A stretch of 40,656 nucleotides of DNA from Proteiniphilum sp. UBA4084 (GCA_002383605.1 DFYK01000060.1:1-40656); one strand, 5' to 3'; shown: positions 8,270 to 16,922, numbered from the stretch's first letter. Numbers and translations: made by a program. The notes: generated by a model from the sequence alone, not told the origin.

Positions 8270-9430
8270 TTGCATTTTAAACAGCCCCATCAACATCATA
8301 AGATTTTGCCACAGGAACTCCTCTTTATTACGCTTCCTCTCTTATTCCTCACGGCTTATATTTATACGGCAGTAAGGTTACAGAGAATACTGCCCCACAC
8401 GATGGGGCTTCGGATTGTACTGATTCTCCTGTTTGTATTGGGAATTGCGGGTATGATCCTGTTTTTCACTGCCGGCCAGAAAATGCCGATCGCCCTTGCG
8501 GGAGGACTATACCGGTTTAGTACCTCCTGGCTGATTGCATTCTTATACCTGTTTATTTTCGTCATGCTCATCGATATTTTCCGATTGTTGAATGTCGCTT
8601 TTCACCTTATCGACAGGGAAACGATTCACGTTATTTTCAGCAATAACATCGCCACATCGATTACGGTTTTCGGATTGGTGGCGCTGTTGCTGCTTCTGGG
8701 AAATATTCGCTACCACCACAAAGAAAGAGAACCGATAGAGATTGTCACCCATAAGATAGAAAAGCCTGTACGGATTGTAGGCATCAGCGATCTGCATATA
8801 GGATATACTATTTCAGCCCGGGAGGTAGCAAAATGGGTGAAGCTGATCAACGCGGAGAAACCCGATATGGTAATCATCGCCGGCGACATCATTGACAATC
8901 ATTTGCGGGTGGTCATGAAGGATTCCGTGGAGGCGGTTCTGCAGCAGATCGATGCCCCCATGGGTGTTTACTCCTGCACAGGCAACCACGATCTGCTGTT
9001 TGCCGTGAAAGAGGATGCAGGGTTCTACAAGCGTTCAGGAATTACCCTCCTGCGGGACTCATCGTTCACCCTCGATGGGATCACCCTGATTGGCCGCGAT
9101 GATTACACCAACCGAAGAAGGGAACCTCTGCAAAGTATAATGGAACAGGTAGATCGATCCGGTTTCACCCTGTTGCTGGAACATCAACCGCATCATCTCG
9201 ATGAAACGGTAGAAAATGAAATCGATTTTCAATTCTCGGGACATACCCACCGTGGACAGGTCTTTCCCGCATCACTGATCGCCGATAGACTGTTTGAGCT
9301 CTCTCACGGTTACATGCAAAAAGAAAAAACGCACTTTTATGTGTCGAGTGGAATTGGGATATGGGGAGGAAAGTTCCGAATCGGTACCCGGTCGGAATAT
9401 CTGGTGTTGGATCTGAAACCTGCAAACTAA
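8270..9430 (+). CDS. membrane-anchored metallophosphoesterase (first of two)
   Basis: About 386 residues: four hydrophobic helices (roughly 18-37, 46-68, 86-106, 127-144) and then a calcineurin-like phosphoesterase domain. The metal ligands are in order: SDLHIG (Asp174, His176), AGDIID (Asp206), TGNHD (Asn239, His240), LEHQP (His305) and SGHTHRGQ (His325, His327). The family includes YkuE/UDP-diacylglucosamine hydrolase-like enzymes; the substrate is unknown. No ATG is available before the helices, so I use the TTG at 8270; a TTG at 8306 is an alternative. A paralogue follows after 5 bp. Confidence 0.88.
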   Translation: MHFKQPHQHHKILPQELLFITLPLLFLTAYIYTAVRLQRILPHTMGLRIVLILLFVLGIAGMILFFTAGQKMPIALAGGLYRFSTSWLIAFLYLFIFVMLIDIFRLLNVAFHLIDRETIHVIFSNNIATSITVFGLVALLLLLGNIRYHHKEREPIEIVTHKIEKPVRIVGISDLHIGYTISAREVAKWVKLINAEKPDMVIIAGDIIDNHLRVVMKDSVEAVLQQIDAPMGVYSCTGNHDLLFAVKEDAGFYKRSGITLLRDSSFTLDGITLIGRDDYTNRRREPLQSIMEQVDRSGFTLLLEHQPHHLDETVENEIDFQFSGHTHRGQVFPASLIADRLFELSHGYMQKEKTHFYVSSGIGIWGGKFRIGTRSEYLVLDLKPAN

Positions 9431-9435
9431 GATAT

Positions 9436-10629
9436 ATGCGCGCACTCATCAATGCTTTTATAGTTCACGTCACACTCAACATTCTGGTCTTCCTGAAAGG
9501 ATGGTATACCTTTGATGAAAAAAAATGGGCACGCATCCTACTGGTTGTAATTTTCGGAACGGAGTTGGTTGTTTATTCTATTGGGTTGATTTTTTATCAA
9601 GCCATTCCCGATGCCATCACCCAGTTTATCCGGGTGATGGGCACCAGCTGGATGCTTTTTCTACTTTATGCGGGTGGCCTGTGGCTCATTATCGATCTGA
9701 TCTATATTATTTCAAGAAGAATGCAACGCAAATCATGGCGTTTCAAAGATCAGTCCCGAAAATATAAAACCATCACTTTTCTGCTTCCCATTGTGGTGGT
9801 ATCGGGCGTGATGGCCCACGGGCATTACAAGTTCCTGCACCCGGTGGTGCAGCAGGCACCCATCACCGTGCACAAGCAGGCAGGAGACTTTGATTCACTG
9901 CGTATTGCAATGATAGGTGACCTCCACATGGGATGGATGATCAACAGGAAACATACGAAGCGGTTCGTCGATCTGATCATGGCACAAAAGCCCGATTTGA
10001 TTCTCTTTGTGGGTGACATCATCGATTCCCAAATTGAGCCGATTCTGGAAGAGCGGATGGATGAAGAATTGTCGAGGCTACATGCTCCCCTTGGCGTGTA
10101 CTCCTGCACCGGCAACCACGAGTATCGATACGATGCCGAGGAGAAAATCCAACTCTTAAATGATGCCGGAATCATCATATTGCGCGATTCGGCGGTTTTA
10201 ATTGACAGTGCTTTTTATGTGGTGGGACGTGAAGACAAGGTCATTCTCAACCGAAAATCCACCAAAAATCTTTTTTCTGCGCAGGGTATTGATCTCACCA
10301 AGCCGGTGATTGTACTGAATCACACACCGGACGATTTGGATGAAGAGGTGGAAGCCGGAGCCGATATTGCGTTGTACGGACATACACACCACGGCCAGGC
10401 CTTTCCGGGCAACATTGCTACACAAATTGTTTTTGAAGTGGCGCATGGCTACAAGAAGAAGGGAAACACACACATATATGTTACTTCCGGCATCGGACTT
10501 GTAGGACCACAATACCGCATAGGCACCCTGTCGGAGATGGTGATGATGACAGTGAAATTCAGAGATAGTCGACCGTCTTTTCAAGATGCACCGAATGGGA
10601 ACCTTTCAGTAAGATATAATATCCCGTGA
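9436..10629 (+). CDS. membrane-anchored metallophosphoesterase (second of two)
   Basis: 397 residues from the ATG at 9436, with N-terminal hydrophobic segments (about 5-20, 33-53, 68-92 and 112-127) and a calcineurin-like domain. Ligands: GDLHMG (Asp162, His164), VGDIID (Asp194), TGNHE (Asn227, His228), LNHTP (His296), GHTHHGQ (His316, His318). A longer reading frame to 9361 would overlap the previous gene by 70 bp and is unlikely. The last 20 or so residues go beyond the normal domain end and lie antisense to the 3' end of murF (71 bp overlap). Probably co-transcribed with its upstream paralogue. Confidence 0.92.
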   Translation: MRALINAFIVHVTLNILVFLKGWYTFDEKKWARILLVVIFGTELVVYSIGLIFYQAIPDAITQFIRVMGTSWMLFLLYAGGLWLIIDLIYIISRRMQRKSWRFKDQSRKYKTITFLLPIVVVSGVMAHGHYKFLHPVVQQAPITVHKQAGDFDSLRIAMIGDLHMGWMINRKHTKRFVDLIMAQKPDLILFVGDIIDSQIEPILEERMDEELSRLHAPLGVYSCTGNHEYRYDAEEKIQLLNDAGIIILRDSAVLIDSAFYVVGREDKVILNRKSTKNLFSAQGIDLTKPVIVLNHTPDDLDEEVEAGADIALYGHTHHGQAFPGNIATQIVFEVAHGYKKKGNTHIYVTSGIGLVGPQYRIGTLSEMVMMTVKFRDSRPSFQDAPNGNLSVRYNIP

Positions 10630-11863
10630 CGGGTTCCTCATGCAACGATTTTATCAGCGCCTCCACATCCTCAAAAAAATGATAGGATGAACTGGCAGGT
10701 ATCATTTCCCTGAAGATGTTCCCTACCAGATAAACCCCGGCGTAGGATTGTTCCCGGAGAAATTCGATCAACCTTTGATGTTCATCCCTGCTGATCTCAC
10801 CCAACTCCTTCATCTCACCAAGGATGACCATTTTTGGTAATGAAGCGGGGATCGAAGTAAAAAATTCAAGCGAGGTTTTCATGCTGGTGGGGTTGGCATT
10901 GTACGCATCAATAATCAGGTCGTTCCTCTCGGTACGCTTGAACTGAGACCGGTGGTTTTGTGGCTCATATTCCTCCAATGCTGCACTGATACGTTCGGCG
11001 TTAATTCCGAAGTATTTGGATACAGCCACTGCAGCAATCGCGTTATCAAAATTATACTCACCAACAAGACTGGTTTTCACACGGTAAGAGCTATCGAAGA
11101 AACTCCAGTCGAATTCCAGAAAAGGAGTCGCATCGGCAATAGCTCCGGAAGCAAAAAGTGTAGGATCATTTTTTCCATACAGGATACGATCCATTCCTTC
11201 CGACAATTCATACAAAATCTGATTGTCTTTATTCACAAAGACCTTTCCATCATTTTCACGAATGAAACCGTACAGCTCTCCTTTTGTTTTAATCACATTC
11301 TCAAAGGAACCGAATCCTTCGAGGTGGGCTTTGCCCACGTTGGTGATAAGGCCATAATTGGGTTCGGCAATCTCGCATAGTTCTCTGATATCGCCCGGAT
11401 GACTGGCCCCCATTTCAATCACGCCAATTTCATGTGATTTATTCATCGACAGCAAGGTTAGCGGTACGCCGATGTGGTTGTTGAAATTTCCCTGGGTATA
11501 AGCCACCTTAAACTCACGTGAAAGGGCAATGGCAATCAGTTCTTTGGTAGTTGTCTTACCGTTCGTACCTGTGATGCCAATGATGGGAATCTTTAACTTA
11601 CGGCGATGAAAGTTGGCAAGCTTCTGCAGGGTAACAAGCACGTTGTCCACGACAATAATGCGATCATCAGCGGGTTCATTTCCGAAGCGTTCGTCCACCA
11701 CGGCATACGCACATCCAGCTTCGAGTGCTTTTTCGGCAAACAGGTTGCCATTGAATCTTTCTCCCTTGAGTGCAAAGAAAATAGACCCTCTGGAACACAT
11801 GCGTGAGTCGGTTGTCACAGAAGGGTATTTCCGAAAAAGCGCGTAAAGATCTGCTGTCTCCAT
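10559..11863 (-). CDS. murF: UDP-MurNAc-tripeptide--D-Ala-D-Ala ligase
   Basis: Cytoplasmic Mur ligase adding D-Ala-D-Ala to the UDP-MurNAc-tripeptide, the last step before lipid I. The 434 residues show the N-terminal Rossmann-like domain with ITTDSR-like TTDSRMCSRGSIFFAL (17-32), the ATP loop GITGTNGKTTTKE (96-108), EMGASHPGDI, and the C-terminal DAYNANPTSM motif with ILGEMKELGE. It lies 44 bp downstream of the C1 peptidase gene on the same strand rather than in a dcw cluster. Its 3' end overlaps the convergent phosphoesterase gene by 71 bp. Confidence 0.97.
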   Translation of the reverse strand: METADLYALFRKYPSVTTDSRMCSRGSIFFALKGERFNGNLFAEKALEAGCAYAVVDERFGNEPADDRIIVVDNVLVTLQKLANFHRRKLKIPIIGITGTNGKTTTKELIAIALSREFKVAYTQGNFNNHIGVPLTLLSMNKSHEIGVIEMGASHPGDIRELCEIAEPNYGLITNVGKAHLEGFGSFENVIKTKGELYGFIRENDGKVFVNKDNQILYELSEGMDRILYGKNDPTLFASGAIADATPFLEFDWSFFDSSYRVKTSLVGEYNFDNAIAAVAVSKYFGINAERISAALEEYEPQNHRSQFKRTERNDLIIDAYNANPTSMKTSLEFFTSIPASLPKMVILGEMKELGEISRDEHQRLIEFLREQSYAGVYLVGNIFREMIPASSSYHFFEDVEALIKSLHEEPVTGYYILLKGSHSVHLEKTVDYL

Positions 11864-11907
11864 ATTGAGATATACTTAAAGTTCATTTCTTGTCCACTCA
11901 TCACGAG

Positions 11908-13071
11908 TTAAAGACCCAGCTTTTGTGCTATCCCGGTAGGAATTGCGTCTTTGTGCAACACAATGCTGAGTGTCTTATAGCGCACAAATGAGTCGGAAGC
12001 ATACCAATGTCCTTTATAGGATCCGGTTTCACCCCATGAGTTTTTTACCATATAAAATTTCTTTCCACGCTGATCTTTAGAAATCCCGTAAATCTGCATG
12101 CCATGGTCATCTGTCGTAGCATAATTATCGAACGCAGATTGTCGCATTTCCTGAGTAATCTGTTTTTCGGCAAGTACTTCATTCCCAATCCGTGCCCTGA
12201 GGCTTGCATCCCGTTCACGACTCGATAGCCCAAGCCATCTGGCTTCGTCAGACCCCGCATTTTCGGTGGATAACTCATCCGGAACAATGGCAATCCCATC
12301 ACGTGAAAAACCGGTCTCACTCACATCGGAAGCCCAGGCGATGGTATATCCGTTCAAGATGGCATATTCCATTACCTCCATCAGTTCATCAACCGGCAGG
12401 TTATAGGAAGGTGCCCAGCGCCAGTTATCAGGCACTTCAATGGCAAACGACTTATAAAAGGGATGGTGGGTGAAAGAGGTGAGTGAAATATAATCATCCT
12501 GTCTCAGTCCCAAAGATTCGGCAAATGAATGAGGCGTATATTCTTTACCCTCATAGGTGAATGTTTCCGGCACACTGCCCAGATAGGTATCCAGTACGCT
12601 TGAAAAACCTTCATACCAGACAGGCGAAAGACTTCGTGCACCAATAATCCCATCCATATATCCTTTTAGCACCTTGTCAAGTTCACCGTGATCATGTCGT
12701 TCACTTCCGTAATTAAGCCCGGAGTAAGCACCCTCGGGTATGATTCCGAACGTATCGAGCGTCTCCACCACGTCGGCGAAAGAGCCGCCGGCAGCAAAAT
12801 TCAGACTGCCGTGGAGGCGTGCATACTTTTGCGCTTTGTCTTCATAGTTTCTGCGCACGATGTACATCTCTGAAAGGTCGAACTCGCCTTTTCCCATGCG
12901 GATGAGCTCCGATTCCAGCATACCTACCCCCGAAAAACTCCAGCAGGTACCCGTGCTGGCCTGATTTTTAACTGCAGTAATCGGGTTTTCCCTGATCACT
13001 GAAAATTCATAGCCGCTTTGTGCGAATGTAGCAACGGCTGTGAGCCATGCAATAATAATAAATCCTTTCAT
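11908..13071 (-). CDS. secreted C1-family cysteine peptidase
   Basis: A 387-residue papain-fold peptidase of the aminopeptidase C/bleomycin hydrolase group. Residues 1-17 form a signal peptide (ending ATFAQ), so the enzyme is exported, unlike cytoplasmic PepC. The oxyanion Gln37 and catalytic Cys43 are in KNQASTGTCWSFS, the catalytic His in TDDHGMQIYG and the Asn in MVKNSWGETG, so the full active site is present. It probably supplies peptidolysis in the periplasm or outside the cell, consistent with a proteolytic lifestyle. murF follows after 44 bp. The upstream region is rich in inverted repeats. Confidence 0.92.
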   Translation of the reverse strand: MKGFIIIAWLTAVATFAQSGYEFSVIRENPITAVKNQASTGTCWSFSGVGMLESELIRMGKGEFDLSEMYIVRRNYEDKAQKYARLHGSLNFAAGGSFADVVETLDTFGIIPEGAYSGLNYGSERHDHGELDKVLKGYMDGIIGARSLSPVWYEGFSSVLDTYLGSVPETFTYEGKEYTPHSFAESLGLRQDDYISLTSFTHHPFYKSFAIEVPDNWRWAPSYNLPVDELMEVMEYAILNGYTIAWASDVSETGFSRDGIAIVPDELSTENAGSDEARWLGLSSRERDASLRARIGNEVLAEKQITQEMRQSAFDNYATTDDHGMQIYGISKDQRGKKFYMVKNSWGETGSYKGHWYASDSFVRYKTLSIVLHKDAIPTGIAQKLGL

Positions 13072-13097
13072 TTGAAACTTATTCTTGTTATGTTATT

Positions 13098-13181
13098 CAA
13101 ATTTACTTTGTAAATTTATATGTTTGTATAAAATACAAATATGGGAAACAAAAATACATAAATGTTTTGTACATATACAAA
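13098..13181. promoter_or_regulatory. divergent control region with three inverted repeats
   Basis: Between the C1 peptidase and LysR genes are three dyads: AAATTTAC-TTT-GTAAATTT (13099-13117), TTTGTAT-AAA-ATACAAA (13123-13139) and TTTGTA-CATA-TACAAA (13166-13181). The last two share the half-site TTTGTA. The first overlaps a minus-strand -7 element TAAATTTG (13105-13098) for the peptidase; the second overlaps a plus-strand TATGTTTG (13119-13126) that could serve lysR. Layout suggests operators, perhaps for the LysR protein itself. Confidence 0.5.
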
Positions 13182-13266
13182 GATCCATAAAAATTGAGGG
13201 TGACACTTCACTTGATTTCACCCCGAACCGCTTAGGCTTTTTGAAGAATGATATTGTAAAAAAAAA

Positions 13267-14154
13267 ATGGATTACAGAGATACCGTGTTCCTTTTGGTGG
13301 CTGAGCAGCGAAGTTTTTCTAAGGCTGCAGAGGCCCTGCGCATTAGTCAGCCAGCAGTCTCCCGGCATATTAAAGAGATGGAACTACGCTACGATGCCAG
13401 TCTGTTTGAACGGAAAGGCAACCGCATCTATCTCACCGCGGCGGGGGAGAAGGTATATCATGCACTCAGGGAGATAGCACAGCACTACCGCAACCTCAAT
13501 TTTGAAATGGGAGAAATGCACAGTGTACAGTCGGGTGAAATCATTATTGGTGCCAGTTCCACCATCGCCCAGTACGTGATTCCCCGGGTGATGGCTTCCT
13601 TTTACAAACGCTATTCACACATCCAGCTACACCTGATGAACGGCAATTCGTCTGAAATGGAGCAGCTGTTGCTGGACAACAGAGTGGATCTGGCGTTAGT
13701 GGAAAATCTCTCCTCACAGGGAGGAATCCGTTACCGTGACTTCCTGCACGACGAGCTGATCGTGGTGACAGGTAAAAACAGTCTTTATGCAGGACGCGGT
13801 ACAATTGAAAAAGAGGATTTGCAGCAAATACCGCTGGTGTTGCGGGAAGAGGGTTCGGGTACCCTGGAAGTGATACGTCAACTTTTCGCCGGACACCAGA
13901 TTCCATTCGAGGACCTCAACACCCCAATTCACCTAGGAAGCACTGAATCGATTAAGAACTTCCTGCTCGATTTCAATGGGCTGGCCATCATCTCCGAGAA
14001 AGCAATTCAGAACGAATTGTACCTCAAAACGCTTGTCAAGCTCCAGGTAACCGGCGTTACTTTTCCCCGTAAATTTCGCATCGCACAAAAGATCGGACAC
14101 AACAGCAGACTGACAGATCGGTTTGTACAATACCTGTTGAATTACACGTTTTAA
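13267..14154 (+). CDS. LysR-family transcriptional regulator
   Basis: 295 residues with an N-terminal winged helix-turn-helix (residues about 5-62, RSFSKAAEALRISQPAVSRH) and a C-terminal periplasmic-binding-like effector domain. It precedes the yeiH-type transporter gene on the same strand with a 107-bp gap that carries its own promoter and a T-N11-A dyad. LysR genes next to yeiH are common (E. coli YeiE/YeiH), so control of the transporter is the likeliest role. The ligand is unknown; sulfur compounds are a guess from the family. The ATG follows directly on an A-rich run. Confidence 0.94.
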   Translation: MDYRDTVFLLVAEQRSFSKAAEALRISQPAVSRHIKEMELRYDASLFERKGNRIYLTAAGEKVYHALREIAQHYRNLNFEMGEMHSVQSGEIIIGASSTIAQYVIPRVMASFYKRYSHIQLHLMNGNSSEMEQLLLDNRVDLALVENLSSQGGIRYRDFLHDELIVVTGKNSLYAGRGTIEKEDLQQIPLVLREEGSGTLEVIRQLFAGHQIPFEDLNTPIHLGSTESIKNFLLDFNGLAIISEKAIQNELYLKTLVKLQVTGVTFPRKFRIAQKIGHNSRLTDRFVQYLLNYTF

Positions 14155-14192
14155 AACATACGATATTAACAGCTACTTTAACATAACCTCAT

Positions 14193-14248
14193 GTTATTAT
14201 ATATAACTATTTTGTATTTGCAAATATTATATCATGGTGCTACTTTTG
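14193..14248 (+). promoter_or_regulatory. yeiH promoter with LysR-type operator
   Basis: TTTG (14217-14220) and TACTTTTG (14241-14248) are 20 bp apart, matching the Bacteroidota -33/-7 consensus. Upstream GTTAT-TATAT-ATAAC (14193-14207) contains a T-N11-A dyad typical of LysR sites, and the 12-bp perfect palindrome TATTTGCAAATA (14215-14226) covers the -33 element. Transcription would start near 14255. Confidence 0.6.
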
Positions 14249-14291
14249 TATCCAAAAAAGAATGGAAGAAGTTAAAGTGAACAGGATTTAC

Positions 14292-15218
14292 ATGTCAGAC
14301 AGAAAAGAAATCATACATAACCGTTTATATGCTGTTCTGATAATTCTCTGTTTTTTACCGTTTATGTCGCCGGCAATTGCCCTCTTTTCCGGATTAATTT
14401 TCTCGCTGCTCGGCATCAGGCATGCTACGTTTCATCGCTATACCTCACAGGTATTGCAATTCTCCATTGTGCTAATGGGATTCGGGATGAATCTGGGCGA
14501 AGTGATCATTGCCTCAAAAACCGGATTTGTAATCACAGCCCTCTCTGTGATTACGGTGATGCTACTCGGCATTCTGTTGGGTAAACTGTTCAAAGTGGAG
14601 AAGAACATCACCCTGCTGATCGCATCCGGCACGGCCATCTGCGGGGGGAGTGCCATCGCAGCGATAGCACCAATACTACGCAGCAAGAGCCACCAGAATT
14701 CATTCGCACTCATTGTCGTATTCGTGCTCAACGCCATTGCCCTTTTCCTTTTCCCTTTTGTTGGCCGCAAGCTGGGACTGAGCCAGGAGCTATTCGGTAA
14801 CTGGGCTGCCATTGCGATACATGACACCAGCTCGGTGGTGGGTGCGGGGGCAGAATACGGAGAAAAGGCACTGCAGGTGGCCACCACGGTCAAACTGATT
14901 CGGGCGTTATGGATCATCCCGTTGTCATTGGTGATTGCCTTTTTCCAGAAGAACGAAGACGGGAGATCGGTGAAATTTCCCTGGTTCATTCTCTTTTTTC
15001 TCTTTGCGATTCTCTTTGCCAATTTCTTCCCCGAACTGTATTCCAGTTACGATCATTTCAGCTGGCTGGGCAAAAGAGGGTTGGTGATTGCCCTCTTCCT
15101 GATCGGGTCGAATATCACCCTGGGTGAAATCAAAAGGTCGGGCCCCCGCAGCTTTGCCCTTGGCATCACCCTGTGGGTGGTAACTGCTGTCGGCTCCCTG
15201 TTTTTTTTGATGCGGTAG
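14292..15218 (+). CDS. yeiH: YeiH/UPF0324-family membrane transporter
   Basis: A polytopic inner-membrane protein with about ten helices, 308 residues from the ATG at 14292 or 318 from an ATG at 14262. I prefer 14292 because the promoter places the RNA start only about 7 nt before 14262. Family features are VLMGFGMNLGEV, the conserved SGTAICGGSAIAAIAP segment, AIHDTSSVVGAGAEYGE and the ending LFLIGSNIT. Members are described as putative sulfate or sulfur-compound exporters, with weak direct evidence. A LysR gene precedes it. Confidence 0.92.
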   Translation: MSDRKEIIHNRLYAVLIILCFLPFMSPAIALFSGLIFSLLGIRHATFHRYTSQVLQFSIVLMGFGMNLGEVIIASKTGFVITALSVITVMLLGILLGKLFKVEKNITLLIASGTAICGGSAIAAIAPILRSKSHQNSFALIVVFVLNAIALFLFPFVGRKLGLSQELFGNWAAIAIHDTSSVVGAGAEYGEKALQVATTVKLIRALWIIPLSLVIAFFQKNEDGRSVKFPWFILFFLFAILFANFFPELYSSYDHFSWLGKRGLVIALFLIGSNITLGEIKRSGPRSFALGITLWVVTAVGSLFFLMR

Positions 15219-15289
15219 AGAACTTTGTACAAATTGGAAGATTCGTCACGTATTTTGCCACACTATTTCTCTAAAAAGTCAAAAATAGA

Positions 15290-15297
15290 TATCTTTG
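15290..15297 (+). promoter_or_regulatory. -7 promoter element
   Basis: TATCTTTG, an exact TAnnTTTG match, 17 bp before the ATG at 15314. No TTG sits at the proper -33 distance, so the upstream element is degenerate. Confidence 0.45.
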
Positions 15298-15313
15298 TAT
15301 CCTTACAGAAACA

Positions 15314-15775
15314 ATGAAGATGGATGATCTGACCCCAAAAAAGAAAAAGAGCCGGAGGTACCTCAAATGGTTTCTCGGCATACTGATTGTGGCACTCGGA
15401 ATTTTTGTCTACGTGCGTTACTACTATGTATTTGGTACTGGCGTAAAATCGGGTGAACTAAATTATCTTGTATACAAAGGTGTTGTCTTTAAGACTTATG
15501 AAGGAAAGCTGATACAATCGGGCTTTCGTGCCGACAAACCGGGTGGATTGCAGTCGAATCAATTTGACTTCTCGGTTGAGGACGAGAAGATTGCAAAACA
15601 GTTGATGGTATCGGGAGGCAAGATGGTACAATTACACTACAAAGAATACTTCGCCACCCTGCCCTGGCGTGGTTACACCAAATTTGTGGTGGACAGCATT
15701 GTATCAATCGAAGAGATGAGTATAAACCCTTCCATGGAGGAGGAGCTTACTCCCTACATACTGGAATCTATGTGA
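15314..15775 (+). CDS. single-pass membrane protein of unknown function
   Basis: 153 residues: a Lys/Arg-rich cytoplasmic N-terminus (PKKKKSRRYLKW), one transmembrane helix (about residues 18-38) and an exported domain with alternating beta-like segments (GVKSGELNYLVYKGVVFKTY). Homologues I recall from other Bacteroidales carry the label 6-phosphogluconate dehydrogenase, but nothing in this sequence supports an enzyme of that kind: there is no Rossmann motif and it is far too short. Function unknown. RNase HI follows after 10 bp and is probably co-transcribed. Confidence 0.85.
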   Translation: MKMDDLTPKKKKSRRYLKWFLGILIVALGIFVYVRYYYVFGTGVKSGELNYLVYKGVVFKTYEGKLIQSGFRADKPGGLQSNQFDFSVEDEKIAKQLMVSGGKMVQLHYKEYFATLPWRGYTKFVVDSIVSIEEMSINPSMEEELTPYILESM

Positions 15776-15785
15776 AAGCTAAAGA

Positions 15786-16409
15786 ATGGCTCAGAAAAAA
15801 TTCTATGTAGTCTGGCAGGGTGTAAAGCCGGGTATTTATACCTCCTGGGAGGAGTGTAAAAAGCAAGTGTCGGGATTCGAAAATGCCCGGTACAAATCAT
15901 TCCCCACCCGGGAGGAAGCAGAACGGGCATTCCTTGATAATCCATGGAAGCATTTAAACACAAAAAAGGGGATTCGCAGCGCAGTATCCTTGCCGAACAC
16001 CGGAATAATAAAGGAAAGCCTGGCTGTGGATGCTGCCTGCAGCGGTAATCCGGGACTTTTGGAATATCGGGGAGTCTATGTAGCGGAAAACAAGGAGGTT
16101 TTTCATGTTGGCCCCCTTGAGGAAGGCACAAACAACATTGGCGAGTTCCTGGCCATTGTACATGCACTGGCATTGCTGAAGAAGCATCAGCAAAACACGC
16201 CCATTTATTCCGACAGCGTAAATGCCATCAAATGGGTTGCAAAAAAGAAATGCAACACCAAACTGGAACAGTCCGAGAGAAACAAACCCCTCTTTGAACT
16301 GATTGCCCGTGCCGAAATGTGGCTTCAAAATAACAGTTATCAAAATCCGATCCTCAAATGGGAAACAAAACAATGGGGAGAGATACCCGCCGATTTCGGG
16401 CGCAAATAA
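15786..16409 (+). CDS. ribonuclease HI with N-terminal viroplasmin domain
   Basis: 207 residues. The N-terminal caulimovirus-viroplasmin domain (about 5-50: KFYVVWQGVKPGIYTSWEEC) binds RNA-DNA hybrids; the RNase H domain (about 76-207) has the acidic catalytic residues Asp82 (VDAACSGNPG), Glu120 (NNIGEFLAI), Asp143 (IYSDSVNAI) and Asp203 (IPADFGRK). It degrades RNA in RNA-DNA hybrids during replication. The basic-protrusion region of the E. coli enzyme is not obvious. Ten bp separate it from the upstream membrane-protein gene. Confidence 0.94.
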   Translation: MAQKKFYVVWQGVKPGIYTSWEECKKQVSGFENARYKSFPTREEAERAFLDNPWKHLNTKKGIRSAVSLPNTGIIKESLAVDAACSGNPGLLEYRGVYVAENKEVFHVGPLEEGTNNIGEFLAIVHALALLKKHQQNTPIYSDSVNAIKWVAKKKCNTKLEQSERNKPLFELIARAEMWLQNNSYQNPILKWETKQWGEIPADFGRK

Positions 16410-16474
16410 TCTCCCTCACATATTTCTTATCCCATTTTTTTTCTTTAAAAGAAACATTTGATTCCAAAAACAAT

Positions 16475-16482
16475 TATCTTTG
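16475..16482 (+). promoter_or_regulatory. -7 promoter element of rnpA
   Basis: TATCTTTG matches TAnnTTTG exactly. Transcription would start near 16489, about 29 nt before the ATG at 16518. This supports that start over the in-frame upstream TTG at 16458, which lies before the promoter. Confidence 0.5.
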
Positions 16483-16517
16483 CCGGAGTAATTGCTTTCG
16501 GAGGAATGCTTTTATCT

Positions 16518-16922
16518 ATGAATGAAGGAGAATGCTGCAGGTTTACAAAAGATGAACGTGTCACAGGTGAAAAAAGGATAGAAACTCTCTTTACCAGGGG
16601 GTGTTCCTTTATGGCATATCCCTTCAGGGTAGTATTTCTGGAGACAGCGCATCCCCACACCAGGCCACTGTCGGTATTAATTAGCATCCCAAAAAAAAGG
16701 CTGCGGTCTGCCGTGGATCGCAACAGGATGAAACGACTCGCACGGGAGGCTTATCGATTGAATAAACATCTTTTTGATGGGGTACTCTCCGGGGAAAAAG
16801 CTCATATCGACGTTGCTTTCATTTACGTGAAAGATGCATTGAGCGAGTTTGCAGAGGTAGAGAAGGGTATGCGTAAAGCACTGAGCACATTGAAAGTACA
16901 GATTGGAGGAGAAAAATGTTGA
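16518..16922 (+). CDS. rnpA: ribonuclease P protein component
   Basis: The basic protein subunit that helps the RNase P ribozyme mature tRNA 5' ends. From the ATG at 16518 it has 134 residues, matching the family; translation from 16458 would add 20 residues with no family counterpart. The RNR signature is SAVDRNRMKRLAREAYRL, preceded by the central-cleft strand region (TGEKRIETLFTRG). It overlaps yidD by 7 bp. The usual rpmH neighbour is absent, as is common in this phylum. The gene for the RNA subunit is not in the window. Confidence 0.94.
   Translation: MNEGECCRFTKDERVTGEKRIETLFTRGCSFMAYPFRVVFLETAHPHTRPLSVLISIPKKRLRSAVDRNRMKRLAREAYRLNKHLFDGVLSGEKAHIDVAFIYVKDALSEFAEVEKGMRKALSTLKVQIGGEKC

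Noticed and set aside
15314..15775. 6-phosphogluconate dehydrogenase label used for homologues
   Set aside because: The 153-residue single-pass protein has no NADP-binding motif or catalytic residues of that enzyme.
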